From the NCBI RefSeq assembly GCF_006538705.1, contig NZ_BJLP01000016.1, forward strand, positions 1 to 64,000: a stretch of 64,000 bases of DNA, in the 5' to 3' direction. Position numbers and translations under genes: made by a program. The notes beneath the pieces were generated by a model that did no database searches, was not told the DNA's origin, and saw only the letters and a list, made by a program, of their open reading frames with translations. Origin of the DNA: Cellulomonas uda. Its GTDB lineage: Bacteria; Actinomycetota; Actinomycetes; Actinomycetales; Cellulomonadaceae. How positions within the stretch are numbered: the first letter of the stretch is position 1; each line of letters starts with the position of its first letter. This document shows, one piece after another, positions 1 through 10,547 of this stretch.

Positions 1-69
1 CCCCGCCGTGGCGGCGACGGCCGCCACGGCGAGGACCCACGCGCGCCCGCGTCGTCGCGGGGCGGTCAT
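1..69 (-). CDS. Exported or membrane-anchored protein, N-terminus only
   Basis: Only the first 23 codons lie in the window. They begin at an ATG whose A is also the last base of the preceding gene's TGA (TGATG overlap), so the two are probably translationally coupled. The peptide starts MTAPRRRGRAWVLAVAAV and continues in Ala/Val, which is a basic n-region followed by a hydrophobic core, as in a signal peptide or membrane anchor. Nothing can be said of the mature protein. The coupling suggests it works with the secreted protein encoded just upstream. Confidence 0.55.
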   Translation of the reverse strand, partial: MTAPRRRGRAWVLAVAAVAATAG

Positions 70-623
70 CAGATCGGGGTGGTCGTCACCTGCCAGCCGA
101 GCCGCTGCGGCGCGGTGGAGGTCCACGTGACGGTCTTGATGTGCGTGTGCTTGCCGGCGCTGTACGCGTCGTAGGAGGTGTTGCCGCTGACCTTGGGCAC
201 GTAGATGCCGTAGGTGCAGTAGCGCGTCGACTTGGCCGGGACGTTGACGGTGATGCTCGAGCCGTACGTCGTCGACATGCTCGCCGAGACGCCCGAGGTG
301 ACCGAGGCCTTGAACTCGGCCAGGATCGACGCCTTGACCGCCGCCTCGACGGTCGCGCTGACGGTGTGGGACGCCGAGGTGGTGCTCGACGCGGTGCACG
401 TCAACGACATCGAGCTCCCCGTGCGGTTGATCGCCGAGTCGCGGTAGGCGACCTTGAAGCTGGTCGCCTGGACGGACGTCACCTTCGAGCAGGCGGACAC
501 CGACGCGCTGAGCGCGGTGCACGAGGTCGCCGAGGCGGGCGCGGCCAGGGCGACCGGCGTGCCGATGCCGAGCGCGAGGAGCAGGGCGGTCGAGGCGAGT
601 CGGCGACGGGTGGTGGTTGTCAC
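69..623 (-). CDS. Secreted Ser/Thr-rich beta-type protein, function unknown
   Basis: I place the start at the GTG preceded by AAAGGGGG six bases upstream; a longer reading from 689 lacks such a site. The 184-residue product has a clear signal peptide (VTTTTRRRLAST, a hydrophobic core, then ending near ASA). The mature part has four or more cysteines. Its middle is an alternating Ser/Thr/Val stretch (about residues 85-140) with motifs such as TVSATVEAAVKASI and SASMSTTYGSSITVNVP. The pattern recalls the long beta-hairpins of aerolysin/ETX-MTX2-type pore-forming proteins, but that is only a resemblance. It overlaps the next gene by one base. Confidence 0.7.
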   Translation of the reverse strand: MTTTTRRRLASTALLLALGIGTPVALAAPASATSCTALSASVSACSKVTSVQATSFKVAYRDSAINRTGSSMSLTCTASSTTSASHTVSATVEAAVKASILAEFKASVTSGVSASMSTTYGSSITVNVPAKSTRYCTYGIYVPKVSGNTSYDAYSAGKHTHIKTVTWTSTAPQRLGWQVTTTPI

Positions 624-1033
624 GGGTTTCCCCCTTTGTCTGGTCCGGACGGACGCGTCACTGTGACACCCGTCACCCGACGCCGACATGCCCCGGGCAG
701 CGGATCACCCGAACGGCGCAGCCCTGCACGGCGTGTCGCCCGGCGCGTCCGGGCGCGCCCGAGGCGTGTGGCTTCGACCGGTTCGCGGTCGGCGTCCTGA
801 TCACCTGGTGAGACGGCACGTCCGTCACCTGGGCTGATGTCCCAACTCGGTAACGGAACCTGCAGGGATACTCCCCGGTAACATGCGCGTCACCTCGCGC
901 TCACTAGAGTCCGATCCAACGACCGGCCCGTGCGATCTGGTGCACCCGCCGCACCGCGGCACCGTGCGTGCCGGGGGACGTGCGTCCACCGACGCGCCGG
1001 GTCGGTGCTCTGACGAGAACCCAGGAGACACGC
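624..1033. promoter_or_regulatory. Divergent intergenic region between secreted protein and bmpA
   Basis: These 410 bases carry no convincing gene. They hold two short inverted repeats, GTGAC-ACCC-GTCAC (663-676) and TCACCTGGTGA (801-811), and a possible -10 box TAGAGT (905-910) for the rightward transcript about 120 bases before bmpA. They must contain promoters for both divergent units; none is certain by eye. Confidence 0.35.
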
Positions 1034-2155
1034 GTGAAGAAGCTCATCCGTGTGGCCGCGCTCAGCGGGGCGGTCGCCCTCGCGCTCACGGCCTGTGGCA
1101 GCGCCCCCAGCGACGACGACACGACGCCCGGTGCGGGGGCGACCGGCGGCGAGACCACCGCGGCCGCGCCCGAGGAGGTCGACTTCAAGGCATGCATGGT
1201 CTCCGACTCCGGCGGCTTCGAGGACAAGTCGTTCAACCAGTCCGGTGCCGAGGGCCTGCAGCGCGCGGCCGACGAGCTGGGCGTCCAGATCAACATGGTC
1301 GAGTCGACCGCCGCGACGGACTTCACGCCGAACATCGACCAGATGATCGCCGACGACTGCAACCTGGTCATCGGCGTCGGCTTCCTCCTCGAGGACCCGA
1401 TCCAGGCCGCGGCCGAGGCGAACGCGGACGTCGAGTTCGCGCTGATCGACTCGCCGTTCCGTGACGCCGAGGGTGGCGTCGTGACGATCAAGAACGCCAA
1501 GCCGCTGCTGTTCAACACGCAGGAGGCCGCCTTCCTCGCCGGCTACGTCGCCGCGGGTACGAGCGCCACCGGCACGGTCGCCACGTTCGGCGGCATCCAG
1601 CTGCCGTCCGTCTCGATCTTCATGGACGGCTTCGCCGACGGCGTCGCGCAGTACAACACCGACTCGGGCAAGACGGTCAAGGTCCTCGGCTGGGACAAGG
1701 CCAAGCAGACCGGCTCGTTCACGGGTGACTTCGAGAACCAGGCCAACGGCCAGAACCTCGCCAAGGGCTTCATCGACCAGGGTGCGGACGTCATCATGCC
1801 CGTCGCCGGCCCCGTCGGCCTCGGTGCTGCGGCCGCCGCGAAGGACGCGGGCGACGTCGCGCTCGTCGGCGTCGACGCCGACTGGTTCCTCACGGCGCCG
1901 GACTACTCGAGCATCGTCCTGACCTCCGTCATGAAGGAGATCGGCCAGGCGGTGTACGACACGGTCAAGGAGGCCGCCGCGGGCAGCTTCTCCTCCGAGC
2001 CCTACGTCGGCACTCTCGAGAACGGCGGCATCGGCATCGCCCCGTTCCACGACTTCGAGTCGAAGGTGCCCGCCGAGGTCACCACGCGCGTCGAGGAGCT
2101 CAAGCAGCAGATCATCAGCGGTGAGCTGAAGGTCGAGTCGCCGAGCCAGAACTGA
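1034..2155 (+). CDS. bmpA: BMP family nucleoside-binding lipoprotein
   Basis: This is the substrate-binding lipoprotein of an ABC nucleoside importer (BMP/PnrA family), anchored outside the membrane. The start is the GTG at 1034, eight bases after an AGGAG ribosome site; the longer reading upstream is not supported. The first residues form a lipoprotein signal, with lipobox LTAC and the acylated Cys at residue 21. The family signature is seen in GGFEDKSFNQSG, and the 373-residue length is typical. The following double ATPase, two permeases and nucleoside-catabolic enzymes point to nucleosides rather than sugars as ligand. A strong hairpin directly after the gene may raise its expression over the transporter genes. 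Confidence 0.93.
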   Translation: MKKLIRVAALSGAVALALTACGSAPSDDDTTPGAGATGGETTAAAPEEVDFKACMVSDSGGFEDKSFNQSGAEGLQRAADELGVQINMVESTAATDFTPNIDQMIADDCNLVIGVGFLLEDPIQAAAEANADVEFALIDSPFRDAEGGVVTIKNAKPLLFNTQEAAFLAGYVAAGTSATGTVATFGGIQLPSVSIFMDGFADGVAQYNTDSGKTVKVLGWDKAKQTGSFTGDFENQANGQNLAKGFIDQGADVIMPVAGPVGLGAAAAAKDAGDVALVGVDADWFLTAPDYSSIVLTSVMKEIGQAVYDTVKEAAAGSFSSEPYVGTLENGGIGIAPFHDFESKVPAEVTTRVEELKQQIISGELKVESPSQN

Positions 2156-2160
2156 CGGCC

Positions 2161-2200
2161 CACGACGGTGGCCCGGGCACGCGCCCGGGCCACCGTCGTG
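2161..2200 (+). terminator. Perfect 18-bp hairpin inside the nucleoside operon
   Basis: The arms 2161-2178 and 2183-2200 are perfect inverted repeats around an ACGC loop, six bases after the bmpA stop and 46 before the ATPase start. There is no T-tract. It is probably a leaky terminator or 3'-end stabiliser that keeps the binding protein more abundant than the transporter. Confidence 0.75.
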
Positions 2201-2246
2201 CCGGTGCGGCTAATGTGCAAGCAACGACGCGAAGGAGCGTGACCTC

Positions 2247-3862
<1,616 letters not shown>

Positions 3863-3866
<4 letters not shown>

Positions 3867-5164
3867 GCACCACGCCACCACTTCCCGACGGCGCTCCCGG
3901 CGAGCACGTCCCGCCCCCGGCGGGCACCGGCACCGACGCGGTGACGACGACGAAGGAGCAGCCCGAGCCGCGCAGCAGCTCGGTGCTGCGCGAGATCCTG
4001 TCGAGCGGGTGGCTCGTCACGGTGCTCGCGGTCGTGCTCGCGCTCGTCCTGTCCGGCGTGCTCATCGCCGCGGCGGACGAGGAGGTCCAGAAGGCCGCGG
4101 GCTACTTCTTCTCCAAGCCGACGGACACCCTCACGGCCGCGTGGGACGCCGTGTCCAGCGCCTACGTCGCGCTGTTCCACGGCGCGGTGTACGACCCGAG
4201 CAAGGACACGTTCGCGGCGTCGATCAAGCCGCTGACCGAGACCATGACGACGTCGGTGCCGCTGATCCTCGCGGGTCTCGGCCTCGGCATCGGGTTCCGT
4301 GCGGGCCTGTTCAACATCGGCGCCCAGGGGCAGATCATCCTCGGCGCGGTCGGCGCCGGCTGGGTCGCGTTCCACCTCGACCTGCCCCCGGTGCTGCACC
4401 TGCTCGTCGCGATGCTCGCGGCCGCGGTCGCGGGCGGTCTGTGGGCCGGGATCGCCGGCTTCCTCAAGGCGCGCACCGGTGCGCACGAGGTCATCACGAC
4501 GATCATGCTCAACAACATCGCCGTGTACCTCGTCGCGTACCTGCTGACGACGTCGGTGCTCAAGAACCCGGGCAGCACCAACCCGATCTCGCCGCCCGTG
4601 CCCGAGTCGGCGCAGTACCCGGCGCTCCTCGGCGGGCAGTTCCGCCTGCACTGGGGGTTCGTCGTCGCGGTGCTCGCGGCGGTGTTCGTCTGGTGGCTCA
4701 TGAGCCGCTCGACCATCGGCTTCAAGTTCCGCGCGGTCGGCTCGAACCTGCACGCCGCGCGCACCGCCGGCATCTCGGTGAACGCGTCGTTCGTCTGGGT
4801 CATGGTGGTCGCGGGTGCGCTCGCCGGGCTGGGCGGCTCCGCGCAGGTGCTCGGCACGGACAAAGTCCTCACCGCGGACGTGGCCGCGAGCTTCGGGTTC
4901 GACGCGATCACGGTCGCGCTGCTCGGCCGGTCCAAGCCGCTCGGCACGTTCTTCGCCGGTCTGCTGTTCGGCGCGCTGCGCGCGGGCGGGTTCGCGATGC
5001 AGGCGCGCACGGGCACGCCGATCGACGTCGTGCTCGTCGTCCAGTCGCTCGTCGTGCTGTTCATCGCGGCACCGCCGCTCGTCCGTGCGGTCTTCCACCT
5101 GCCGACCCCCGGCACCCGGCGCGAGCGCGCGCCCCGCCCCACGACGAAGGAGGTGGCCGCGTGA
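3863..5164 (+). CDS. Nucleoside ABC transporter permease 1
   Basis: An integral membrane permease of the BPD_transp_2 (branched-chain/ribose/BMP) superfamily, 433 residues. About 45 polar N-terminal residues ([18 protein letters not shown]) precede about ten hydrophobic segments. The stretch [16 protein letters not shown] is the cytoplasmic coupling loop typical of the family, and [19 protein letters not shown] is a second conserved loop. It starts at a GTG overlapping the ATPase stop (GTGA) and overlaps permease 2 in the same way, so the three are translationally coupled. Confidence 0.9.
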
Positions 5165-6462
5165 GCGCCCCGACGACGGACCGTCCGACGCCCGCGGGCG
5201 CCGGACCGGCGCAGACCAAGCCGCTGCCCCCGATCTCCTACAAGGCCCCGATCGGCTACGGCGTGGTCGGCGTGCTCTCCCTGGTGCTGTTCGGGCTGCT
5301 CCCGGAGGGTGGGCTGGAGTCGACCTTCACGGTCTCGACGAGCAAGGACTTCGTCACGATCGACCCGGTCACGGTGCCGTCCAAGCTCACCGCGATCGTG
5401 CTGTCCCTCGTCGCGCTCGCGCTCGCCGCCTACTCCTACCGGGCCGCGAGCCGGCGCCGGAAGGTCGGCGTGTGGCTGCCGGTCCTGTTCGGCGTCGCCG
5501 TGATCCTCGCGTTCCTCACCTGGGCGGACGCGGGCAAGGCCTCGCCCATGCCGCTGACCGGGCTGCTGCAGGGCTCGCTGTTCCTCGCGATCCCGCTGGT
5601 GTTCGGGGCGCTCGCGGGCACGCTGTGCGAACGGTCCGGCATCGTCAACGTCGCCATCGAGGGGCAGCTGCTCGCGGGCGCGTTCCTCGCGGCCGTCGTC
5701 GCGTCGATCACGCAGTCCGCGTACGCCGGGCTCGTCGCCGCGCCGATCGCGGGAGCGCTCGTCGGTGCCCTGCTCGTGCTGTTCTCGATCCGGTACGTGG
5801 TGAACCAGATCATCGTCGGCGTCGTGCTCAACGTGCTCGTCGTCGGCGTCACGAGCTACCTGTTCTCCACCGTGCTGAAGAACGACGCGGCCACGTTCAA
5901 CTCGCCGCCCAAGCTCCAGACGATCGACATCCCGCTGCTCAGCCAGATCCCGGTCGTCGGACCCGTGCTGTTCCGGCAGACCGCGCTCGTCTACATCATG
6001 TACGTCGTCGTCGCCCTGTTGCAGATCTTCCTGTTCCGCAGCCGGTGGGGCCTGCGCCTGCGGTCCGTCGGCGAGCACCCGAAGGCCGCGGACACCGTCG
6101 GCATCAAGGTCAACCGCACGCGCATGCGCGCCACGCTGCTGGGCGGCGCGGTCGCCGGTCTCGGCGGCGCGTTCTTCACCGTCGCGGCCGGTCTCGCGTT
6201 CGGCAAGGAGATGACCGGAGGCAAGGGCTTCATCGCCCTGGCCGCGATGATCCTCGGCCGGTGGAACCCGGTCGGGGCGCTCGCCGCCGCGCTGCTGTTC
6301 GGCTTCTCCGACAACCTGCAGGTGGTGCTCGGCATCATCGGCACGCCCATCCCGTCGCAGATCATGCTCATGACGCCGTACGTCGTGACGATCTTCGCCG
6401 TCGCCGGGCTCGTCGGCCGGGTGCGCCCGCCGGCGGCCGAGGGCATCCCGTACGCCAAGTGA
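5161..6462 (+). CDS. Nucleoside ABC transporter permease 2
   Basis: The second permease of the heterodimeric channel, 433 residues, starting at a GTG that overlaps permease 1 by four bases. After a polar N-terminus it has about nine or ten membrane segments. The conserved blocks are LCERSGIVNVAIEGQLL, VVNQIIVGVVLNVL and GLRLRSVGEHPKAADTVGI, all characteristic of the BMP/ribose permeases. A GGKGFIALAAMILGRWNP stretch near the C-terminus is also typical. Together with the lipoprotein and double ATPase it makes a complete importer. Confidence 0.9.
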   Translation: MSAPTTDRPTPAGAGPAQTKPLPPISYKAPIGYGVVGVLSLVLFGLLPEGGLESTFTVSTSKDFVTIDPVTVPSKLTAIVLSLVALALAAYSYRAASRRRKVGVWLPVLFGVAVILAFLTWADAGKASPMPLTGLLQGSLFLAIPLVFGALAGTLCERSGIVNVAIEGQLLAGAFLAAVVASITQSAYAGLVAAPIAGALVGALLVLFSIRYVVNQIIVGVVLNVLVVGVTSYLFSTVLKNDAATFNSPPKLQTIDIPLLSQIPVVGPVLFRQTALVYIMYVVVALLQIFLFRSRWGLRLRSVGEHPKAADTVGIKVNRTRMRATLLGGAVAGLGGAFFTVAAGLAFGKEMTGGKGFIALAAMILGRWNPVGALAAALLFGFSDNLQVVLGIIGTPIPSQIMLMTPYVVTIFAVAGLVGRVRPPAAEGIPYAK

Positions 6463-6475
6463 GGCAGGTCGTCAG

Positions 6476-6874
6476 GTGAAGGAAGTCGACTGGGACGCGC
6501 TGCGTGCGGTCGCGACGGAGGCGATGCGCCACGCGTACGTGCCGTACTCGCGGTTCCCCGTGGGTGCCGCGGCGATCGTCGACGACGGGCGCGTGGTCAG
6601 CGGGGCGAACATCGAGAACGCGAGCTACGGCGTGACGCTGTGCGCGGAGTGCTCGCTCGTCTCGGCGCTCGTGATGTCGGGCGGCGGGCGGCTGGTCGCG
6701 TTCACGTGCGTCGACGGGCATGGCGACGTGCTCATGCCGTGCGGGCGCTGCCGCCAGCTGCTGTTCGAGCACGGCGGTCCGCGGCTCGTGCTCGAGACCG
6801 TGTCGGGAGTACGGACGATGGACCAGGTGCTGCCCGACGCGTTCGGGCCCGCCGACCTGGAGGAGCGAGCATGA
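6476..6874 (+). CDS. cdd: Cytidine deaminase
   Basis: Hydrolytically deaminates cytidine and deoxycytidine to uridine and deoxyuridine in pyrimidine salvage. It is a 132-residue homotetrameric-type enzyme. The zinc and catalytic motifs are intact: CAE within TLCAECSLVSA, and PCGRC. The N-terminal YVPYSRFPVGAAA and NIENASYG blocks bind the nucleoside. It starts with GTG 13 bases after the permease stop and overlaps the next ATG by four bases, so it belongs to the importer operon and acts on its cargo. Confidence 0.95.
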   Translation: MKEVDWDALRAVATEAMRHAYVPYSRFPVGAAAIVDDGRVVSGANIENASYGVTLCAECSLVSALVMSGGGRLVAFTCVDGHGDVLMPCGRCRQLLFEHGGPRLVLETVSGVRTMDQVLPDAFGPADLEERA

Positions 6875-8160
6875 GCGAGCAGTTCGACGCGGTCGACGTC
6901 ATCGTCGCGAAGCGTGACGGGCACCGGCTGAGCGACGCGCAGATCGACTGGGTCATCGACGCGTACACGCGCGGCGTGGTGGCCGACGAGCAGATGTCCG
7001 CGCTCAACATGGCGATCCTGCTCAATGGGATGGACCGCGCGGAGATCGCGCGGTGGACCGCCGCGATGATCGCCTCCGGCGAGCGCATGTCGTTCGCCGA
7101 CCTGGGCCGCCCGACCTCGGACAAGCACTCGACCGGCGGCGTGGGGGACAAGATCACGCTGCCGCTCGCGCCGCTCGTCGCGGTGTTCGACGTCGCGGTG
7201 CCGCAGCTGTCCGGCCGCGGGCTCGGCCACACCGGCGGCACGCTCGACAAGCTCGAGTCCATCCCCGGCTGGCGCGCGGCGCTCAGCAACGACGAGATGA
7301 TGCGCCAGCTCGCCGACGTGGGAGCGGTGATCTGCCAGGCCGGCTCCGGCCTCGCACCCGCGGACCGCAAGCTCTACGCGCTGCGCGACGTCACGGGCAC
7401 GGTCGAGGCGATCCCGCTCATCGCGAGCTCGATCATGAGCAAGAAGATCGCCGAGGGCACGGGCTCGCTCGTGCTCGACGTCAAGGTCGGCTCGGGCGCG
7501 TTCATGAAGGACCTCGACCGCGCCACCGAGCTCGCGCGCACGATGGTCGAGCTCGGCACGGACGCGGGCGTCACGACCGTCGCGCTGCTCACCGACATGT
7601 CCACCCCGCTCGGCCTGACCGCGGGCAACGCGCTCGAGGTGCGCGAGTCCGTGGAGGTGCTCGCGGGCGGCGGTCCGGCGGACGTCGTCGAGCTCACGCT
7701 CGCGCTCGCGCGCGAGATGCTCGACGCCGCGGGACGCCCCGACGCGGACCCGGCGGCGGCGCTCGCGGACGGCCGCGCGATGGACGTGTGGCGGCGCATG
7801 ATCGCGGCCCAGGGCGGCGACCCGGACGCGACGCTGCCCGTGGCGCGCGAGACCGAGGACGTCGTCGCGCAGAGCGACGGCGTGCTCACGACGCTCGACG
7901 CGTACGCGGTCGGCATCGCGGCGTGGCGCCTCGGTGCGGGACGCGCCCGCAAGGAGGACCCGGTCCAGGCGGGCGCGGGCGTGCAGATCCACGTGCGTCC
8001 GGGCGACCGCGTCACCGCGGGCCAGAAGCTGCTCACGCTGCACACCGACACCCCGGAGCGGTTCGCGCGGGCGCGCGAGGCCCTGGACGGCGGCGTGGTC
8101 GTCGACCCCGCCGCTGCGCCCGGTGCCGGCCCGCTGGTGCTCGGCCGGGTCACGGCCTGA
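6871..8160 (+). CDS. deoA: Thymidine / pyrimidine-nucleoside phosphorylase
   Basis: Splits thymidine (and possibly uridine or deoxyuridine) with phosphate into base and deoxyribose 1-phosphate. The 429-residue length is normal for the family. The phosphate-binding signature DKHSTGGVGDK lies near residue 87, and SGRGLGHTGGTLDKLESIPG is the second conserved loop. The start is the ATG overlapping the cdd stop (ATGA); a longer in-frame reading only runs back through cdd. The sequence does not decide between DeoA and the broader pyrimidine-nucleoside phosphorylase (Pdp). Confidence 0.93.
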   Translation: MSEQFDAVDVIVAKRDGHRLSDAQIDWVIDAYTRGVVADEQMSALNMAILLNGMDRAEIARWTAAMIASGERMSFADLGRPTSDKHSTGGVGDKITLPLAPLVAVFDVAVPQLSGRGLGHTGGTLDKLESIPGWRAALSNDEMMRQLADVGAVICQAGSGLAPADRKLYALRDVTGTVEAIPLIASSIMSKKIAEGTGSLVLDVKVGSGAFMKDLDRATELARTMVELGTDAGVTTVALLTDMSTPLGLTAGNALEVRESVEVLAGGGPADVVELTLALAREMLDAAGRPDADPAAALADGRAMDVWRRMIAAQGGDPDATLPVARETEDVVAQSDGVLTTLDAYAVGIAAWRLGAGRARKEDPVQAGAGVQIHVRPGDRVTAGQKLLTLHTDTPERFARAREALDGGVVVDPAAAPGAGPLVLGRVTA

Positions 8161-8218
8161 CCACCGGCACCCTGCCGGCGCCCGGCGCCCGATGCCGGTG
8201 CGGCCGTGCGGTGCTGCG

Positions 8219-8270
8219 GACCAGGGCTGCCGACCAGGGCTGCCGGGCAGGGCCGCTGACCAGGGCCGAA
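8219..8270 (+). repeat. Four tandem 13-bp units between deoA and a small gene
   Basis: Two exact copies of GACCAGGGCTGCC are followed by two diverged copies (GGGCAGGGCCGCT and GACCAGGGCCGAA). They lie in the 178-base gap after deoA, the only sizeable gap in this operon. Function unknown; they may be replication-slippage products. Confidence 0.7.
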
Positions 8271-8338
8271 GGCCCACTGGCGGCGGACAGGGCACGGGAG
8301 AAGGATGAGCAGGACGACCCGGCGACGAGGAGGACGCG

Positions 8339-8572
8339 ATGAGCACGCTGCCCGGACCTGACGCCTGGCGGGACGCGGGGCTCGAGCCCGCCGACCCGGC
8401 CGTCCCCGCCCGGCTGACCGACGACGAGACGGACCGGCCCGCCGACGCGCCGGACCCGGAGGAGTACGTCCCGGACTTCGCGCGGCCCGACCGTGACGGC
8501 GCCGCCGACGAGGCGGACGTCGTCGAGCAGGACACCGAGGTCCCCCTGGACGACGACGAGGACGAGGCGTGA
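8339..8572 (+). CDS. Small acidic hypothetical protein
   Basis: A 77-residue protein, very rich in Asp and Glu, with no hydrophobic segment or recognisable domain; it ends [11 protein letters not shown]. It has a good ATG with a GAGGAGG-like site just upstream, and its stop overlaps the adenosine deaminase GTG by four bases. That overlap, the codon use and the operon position argue that it is translated. I do not recognise the family. It is probably a soluble, disordered protein co-expressed with adenosine deaminase. Confidence 0.6.
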   Translation: MSTLPGPDAWRDAGLEPADPAVPARLTDDETDRPADAPDPEEYVPDFARPDRDGAADEADVVEQDTEVPLDDDEDEA

Positions 8573-9795
8573 GCAAGAAGACGGACGAACCGACGCACGA
8601 CACGGCCGGCGACAGGGCTGACGAGGACGCCGGCGGCAGGACCGAGGAGGGCGCCGGCGAGCAGTCCGCCGAGGTGGTGCAGGCGGACGACGCGGTCCCC
8701 GACGCGGTGCAGGCGCTCGTCGCGTTGGTCCCCTCGTTGCCGAAGGTGCTGCTGCACGACCACCTCGACGGCGGGCTGCGTCCGGCCACGCTCGTCGAGC
8801 TCGCGGCGCAGATCGACCACGCGCTGCCCGCGACGGACCCGGGCGAGCTGGCGGCCTGGTTCGTCGACGCCGCGTCGGCCGGCTCGCTCGAGCGGTACCT
8901 GGAGACGTTCGCGCACACGGTCGCGGTGCTGCAGACCGCCGACGCGCTGCGCCGCGTCGCGCGGGAGGCGGTGCTCGACCTCGCGGCGGACGGCGTGGTG
9001 TACGCCGAGCTGCGGTACGCGCCCGAGCAGCACGTCGAGGGCGGGCTGAGCCTGCAGGAGGTCGTGGACGCGGTCGGCGCGGGTGTGGACGAGGGCGTCA
9101 CGCAGGCGCGCGAGGCCGGCACCCCGGTCCGGGTCCAGCTGGTGCTGTGCGCGATGCGGCACCTGGACCGCTGGGCGGAGGTCGCCGAGCTGGCGGTCGC
9201 CAACCGGGACGCCGGTGTGGTCGGCTTCGACCTCGCGGGCCCGGAGGACGGCTACCCGGCGTCCGCGCACCCCGAGGTGTTCGCGATGCTGCGCGCGGCG
9301 CACTTCCCGTTCACGCTGCACGCGGGCGAGGCGGCCGGTGTGGAGTCCGTGTCCGACGCGGTCGCGGCGGGTGCGTTGCGGCTGGGCCACGGCGTGCGGC
9401 TCGTCGACGACGTGGGCTCCGACGACCTCGGCGACCGGTTCGGCCTGGTCGCGCACTGGGTGCGCGACCAGCGGCTCGCGCTCGAGGTGTGCCCGTCGTC
9501 GAACGTCCAGACCGGCGCCGCACCCTCGGTCGCGGAGCACCCGGTGACCCGGCTGCGCCGGCTGGGCTTCGCGGTCACCGTCAACACCGACAACCGGCTG
9601 CAGTCCGGCACCACGCTCGGCCGCGAGCTCGCGCTGCTCGTCGAGCAGGCGGGCTGGACGCTGCACGACCTGGAGGACGTCGCGGTCACCGCGGCCGCGC
9701 AGGCGTTCCTCCACCACGACGAGCGCGCCGCGCTCATCGACACCGTGATCCGGCCCGCGTACGCCGCGGCCCGGGGAGGAAGGCACCGCGCATGA
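8569..9795 (+). CDS. add: Adenosine deaminase
   Basis: Deaminates adenosine and deoxyadenosine to inosine or deoxyinosine, feeding the purine nucleoside phosphorylase encoded further on. The protein has 408 residues. About 50 N-terminal residues are acidic and low-complexity; the TIM-barrel follows. The zinc ligands and active-site motifs are all present: [15 protein letters not shown], the SSNVQTGA region and [12 protein letters not shown]. It starts at GTG overlapping the small acidic gene and overlaps deoC by four bases. Confidence 0.93.
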   Translation: MSKKTDEPTHDTAGDRADEDAGGRTEEGAGEQSAEVVQADDAVPDAVQALVALVPSLPKVLLHDHLDGGLRPATLVELAAQIDHALPATDPGELAAWFVDAASAGSLERYLETFAHTVAVLQTADALRRVAREAVLDLAADGVVYAELRYAPEQHVEGGLSLQEVVDAVGAGVDEGVTQAREAGTPVRVQLVLCAMRHLDRWAEVAELAVANRDAGVVGFDLAGPEDGYPASAHPEVFAMLRAAHFPFTLHAGEAAGVESVSDAVAAGALRLGHGVRLVDDVGSDDLGDRFGLVAHWVRDQRLALEVCPSSNVQTGAAPSVAEHPVTRLRRLGFAVTVNTDNRLQSGTTLGRELALLVEQAGWTLHDLEDVAVTAAAQAFLHHDERAALIDTVIRPAYAAARGGRHRA

Positions 9796-10478
9796 CCCAC
9801 GACCCGCTCGACGCAGCAGCCCTCGCCCAGTTCGTCGACCACACGCTGCTCAAGCCCGAGGCCACCCGCGCGGACGTCGACGCGCTCGTCGTCGAGGCGG
9901 GCCGCCTCGGCGTCTACTCGATCTGCGTGTCGCCGTCGTTCCTGCCCGTCGACGTCTCGGGGGCGCCCGGCCTCAAGGTCGCCACGGTGTGCGGGTTCCC
10001 GTCGGGCAAGCATCACAGCGAGGTGAAGGCCGCCGAGGCCGCGCGTGCGGTCGCGGACGGGGCCGACGAGGTCGACATGGTGATCGACGTGGGCGCGGCC
10101 AAGGAGGAACGGTTCGACGACGTGCAGGCGGACATCGCCGCCGTCCGCGCCGCGATCCCCGCGCCCGCCGTGCTCAAGGTCATCATCGAGTCCGCGGCGC
10201 TCAGCGACCACGAGATCGTGCACGTGTGCAAGGCCGCGGCGGCGGCCGGTGCGGACTTCGTCAAGACCTCGACGGGGTTCCACCCCGCGGGTGGCGCGTC
10301 GGTGCACGCGGTGCGCATCATGGCCGACACCGTGGGCGGTCGGCTCGGCGTCAAGGCGTCGGGCGGCATCCGCTCGGCGGGCGACGCGCTGGCGATGATC
10401 GAGGCCGGCGCGACGCGTCTCGGCCTGTCCGGCACGGCCGCGGTCCTCGCGGGCCTGGAGTCCGAGTCTGCCTACTGA
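9792..10478 (+). CDS. deoC: Deoxyribose-phosphate aldolase
   Basis: Cleaves 2-deoxyribose 5-phosphate to glyceraldehyde 3-phosphate and acetaldehyde, the last step of deoxynucleoside catabolism. It has 228 residues. The Schiff-base lysine is in DFVKTSTGF, the second catalytic lysine in VKASGG, and the proton-relay region is VLKVIIES. The start is the ATG overlapping add (ATGA). It is the last gene of the rightward unit, followed by a bidirectional terminator. Confidence 0.95.
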   Translation: MTHDPLDAAALAQFVDHTLLKPEATRADVDALVVEAGRLGVYSICVSPSFLPVDVSGAPGLKVATVCGFPSGKHHSEVKAAEAARAVADGADEVDMVIDVGAAKEERFDDVQADIAAVRAAIPAPAVLKVIIESAALSDHEIVHVCKAAAAAGADFVKTSTGFHPAGGASVHAVRIMADTVGGRLGVKASGGIRSAGDALAMIEAGATRLGLSGTAAVLAGLESESAY

Positions 10479-10496
10479 GCCACCCCGCTCGCGGTG

Positions 10497-10539
10497 ACGG
10501 GTGGAGAAGCGCTCACCAGACGAGCGCTTCTCCACCCGT
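10497..10539. terminator. Bidirectional terminator between deoC and phosphosugar mutase
   Basis: A perfect inverted repeat of 18 bases (10497-10514 with 10522-10539) around a 7-base loop, lying between two convergent genes. It should end transcription from both sides. Confidence 0.85.
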
Positions 10540-10547
10540 TCGGTGTG

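Noticed and set aside
624-1033. Small genes in the bmpA upstream region
   Set aside because: The frames there lack ribosome sites and show only shadow-type composition.
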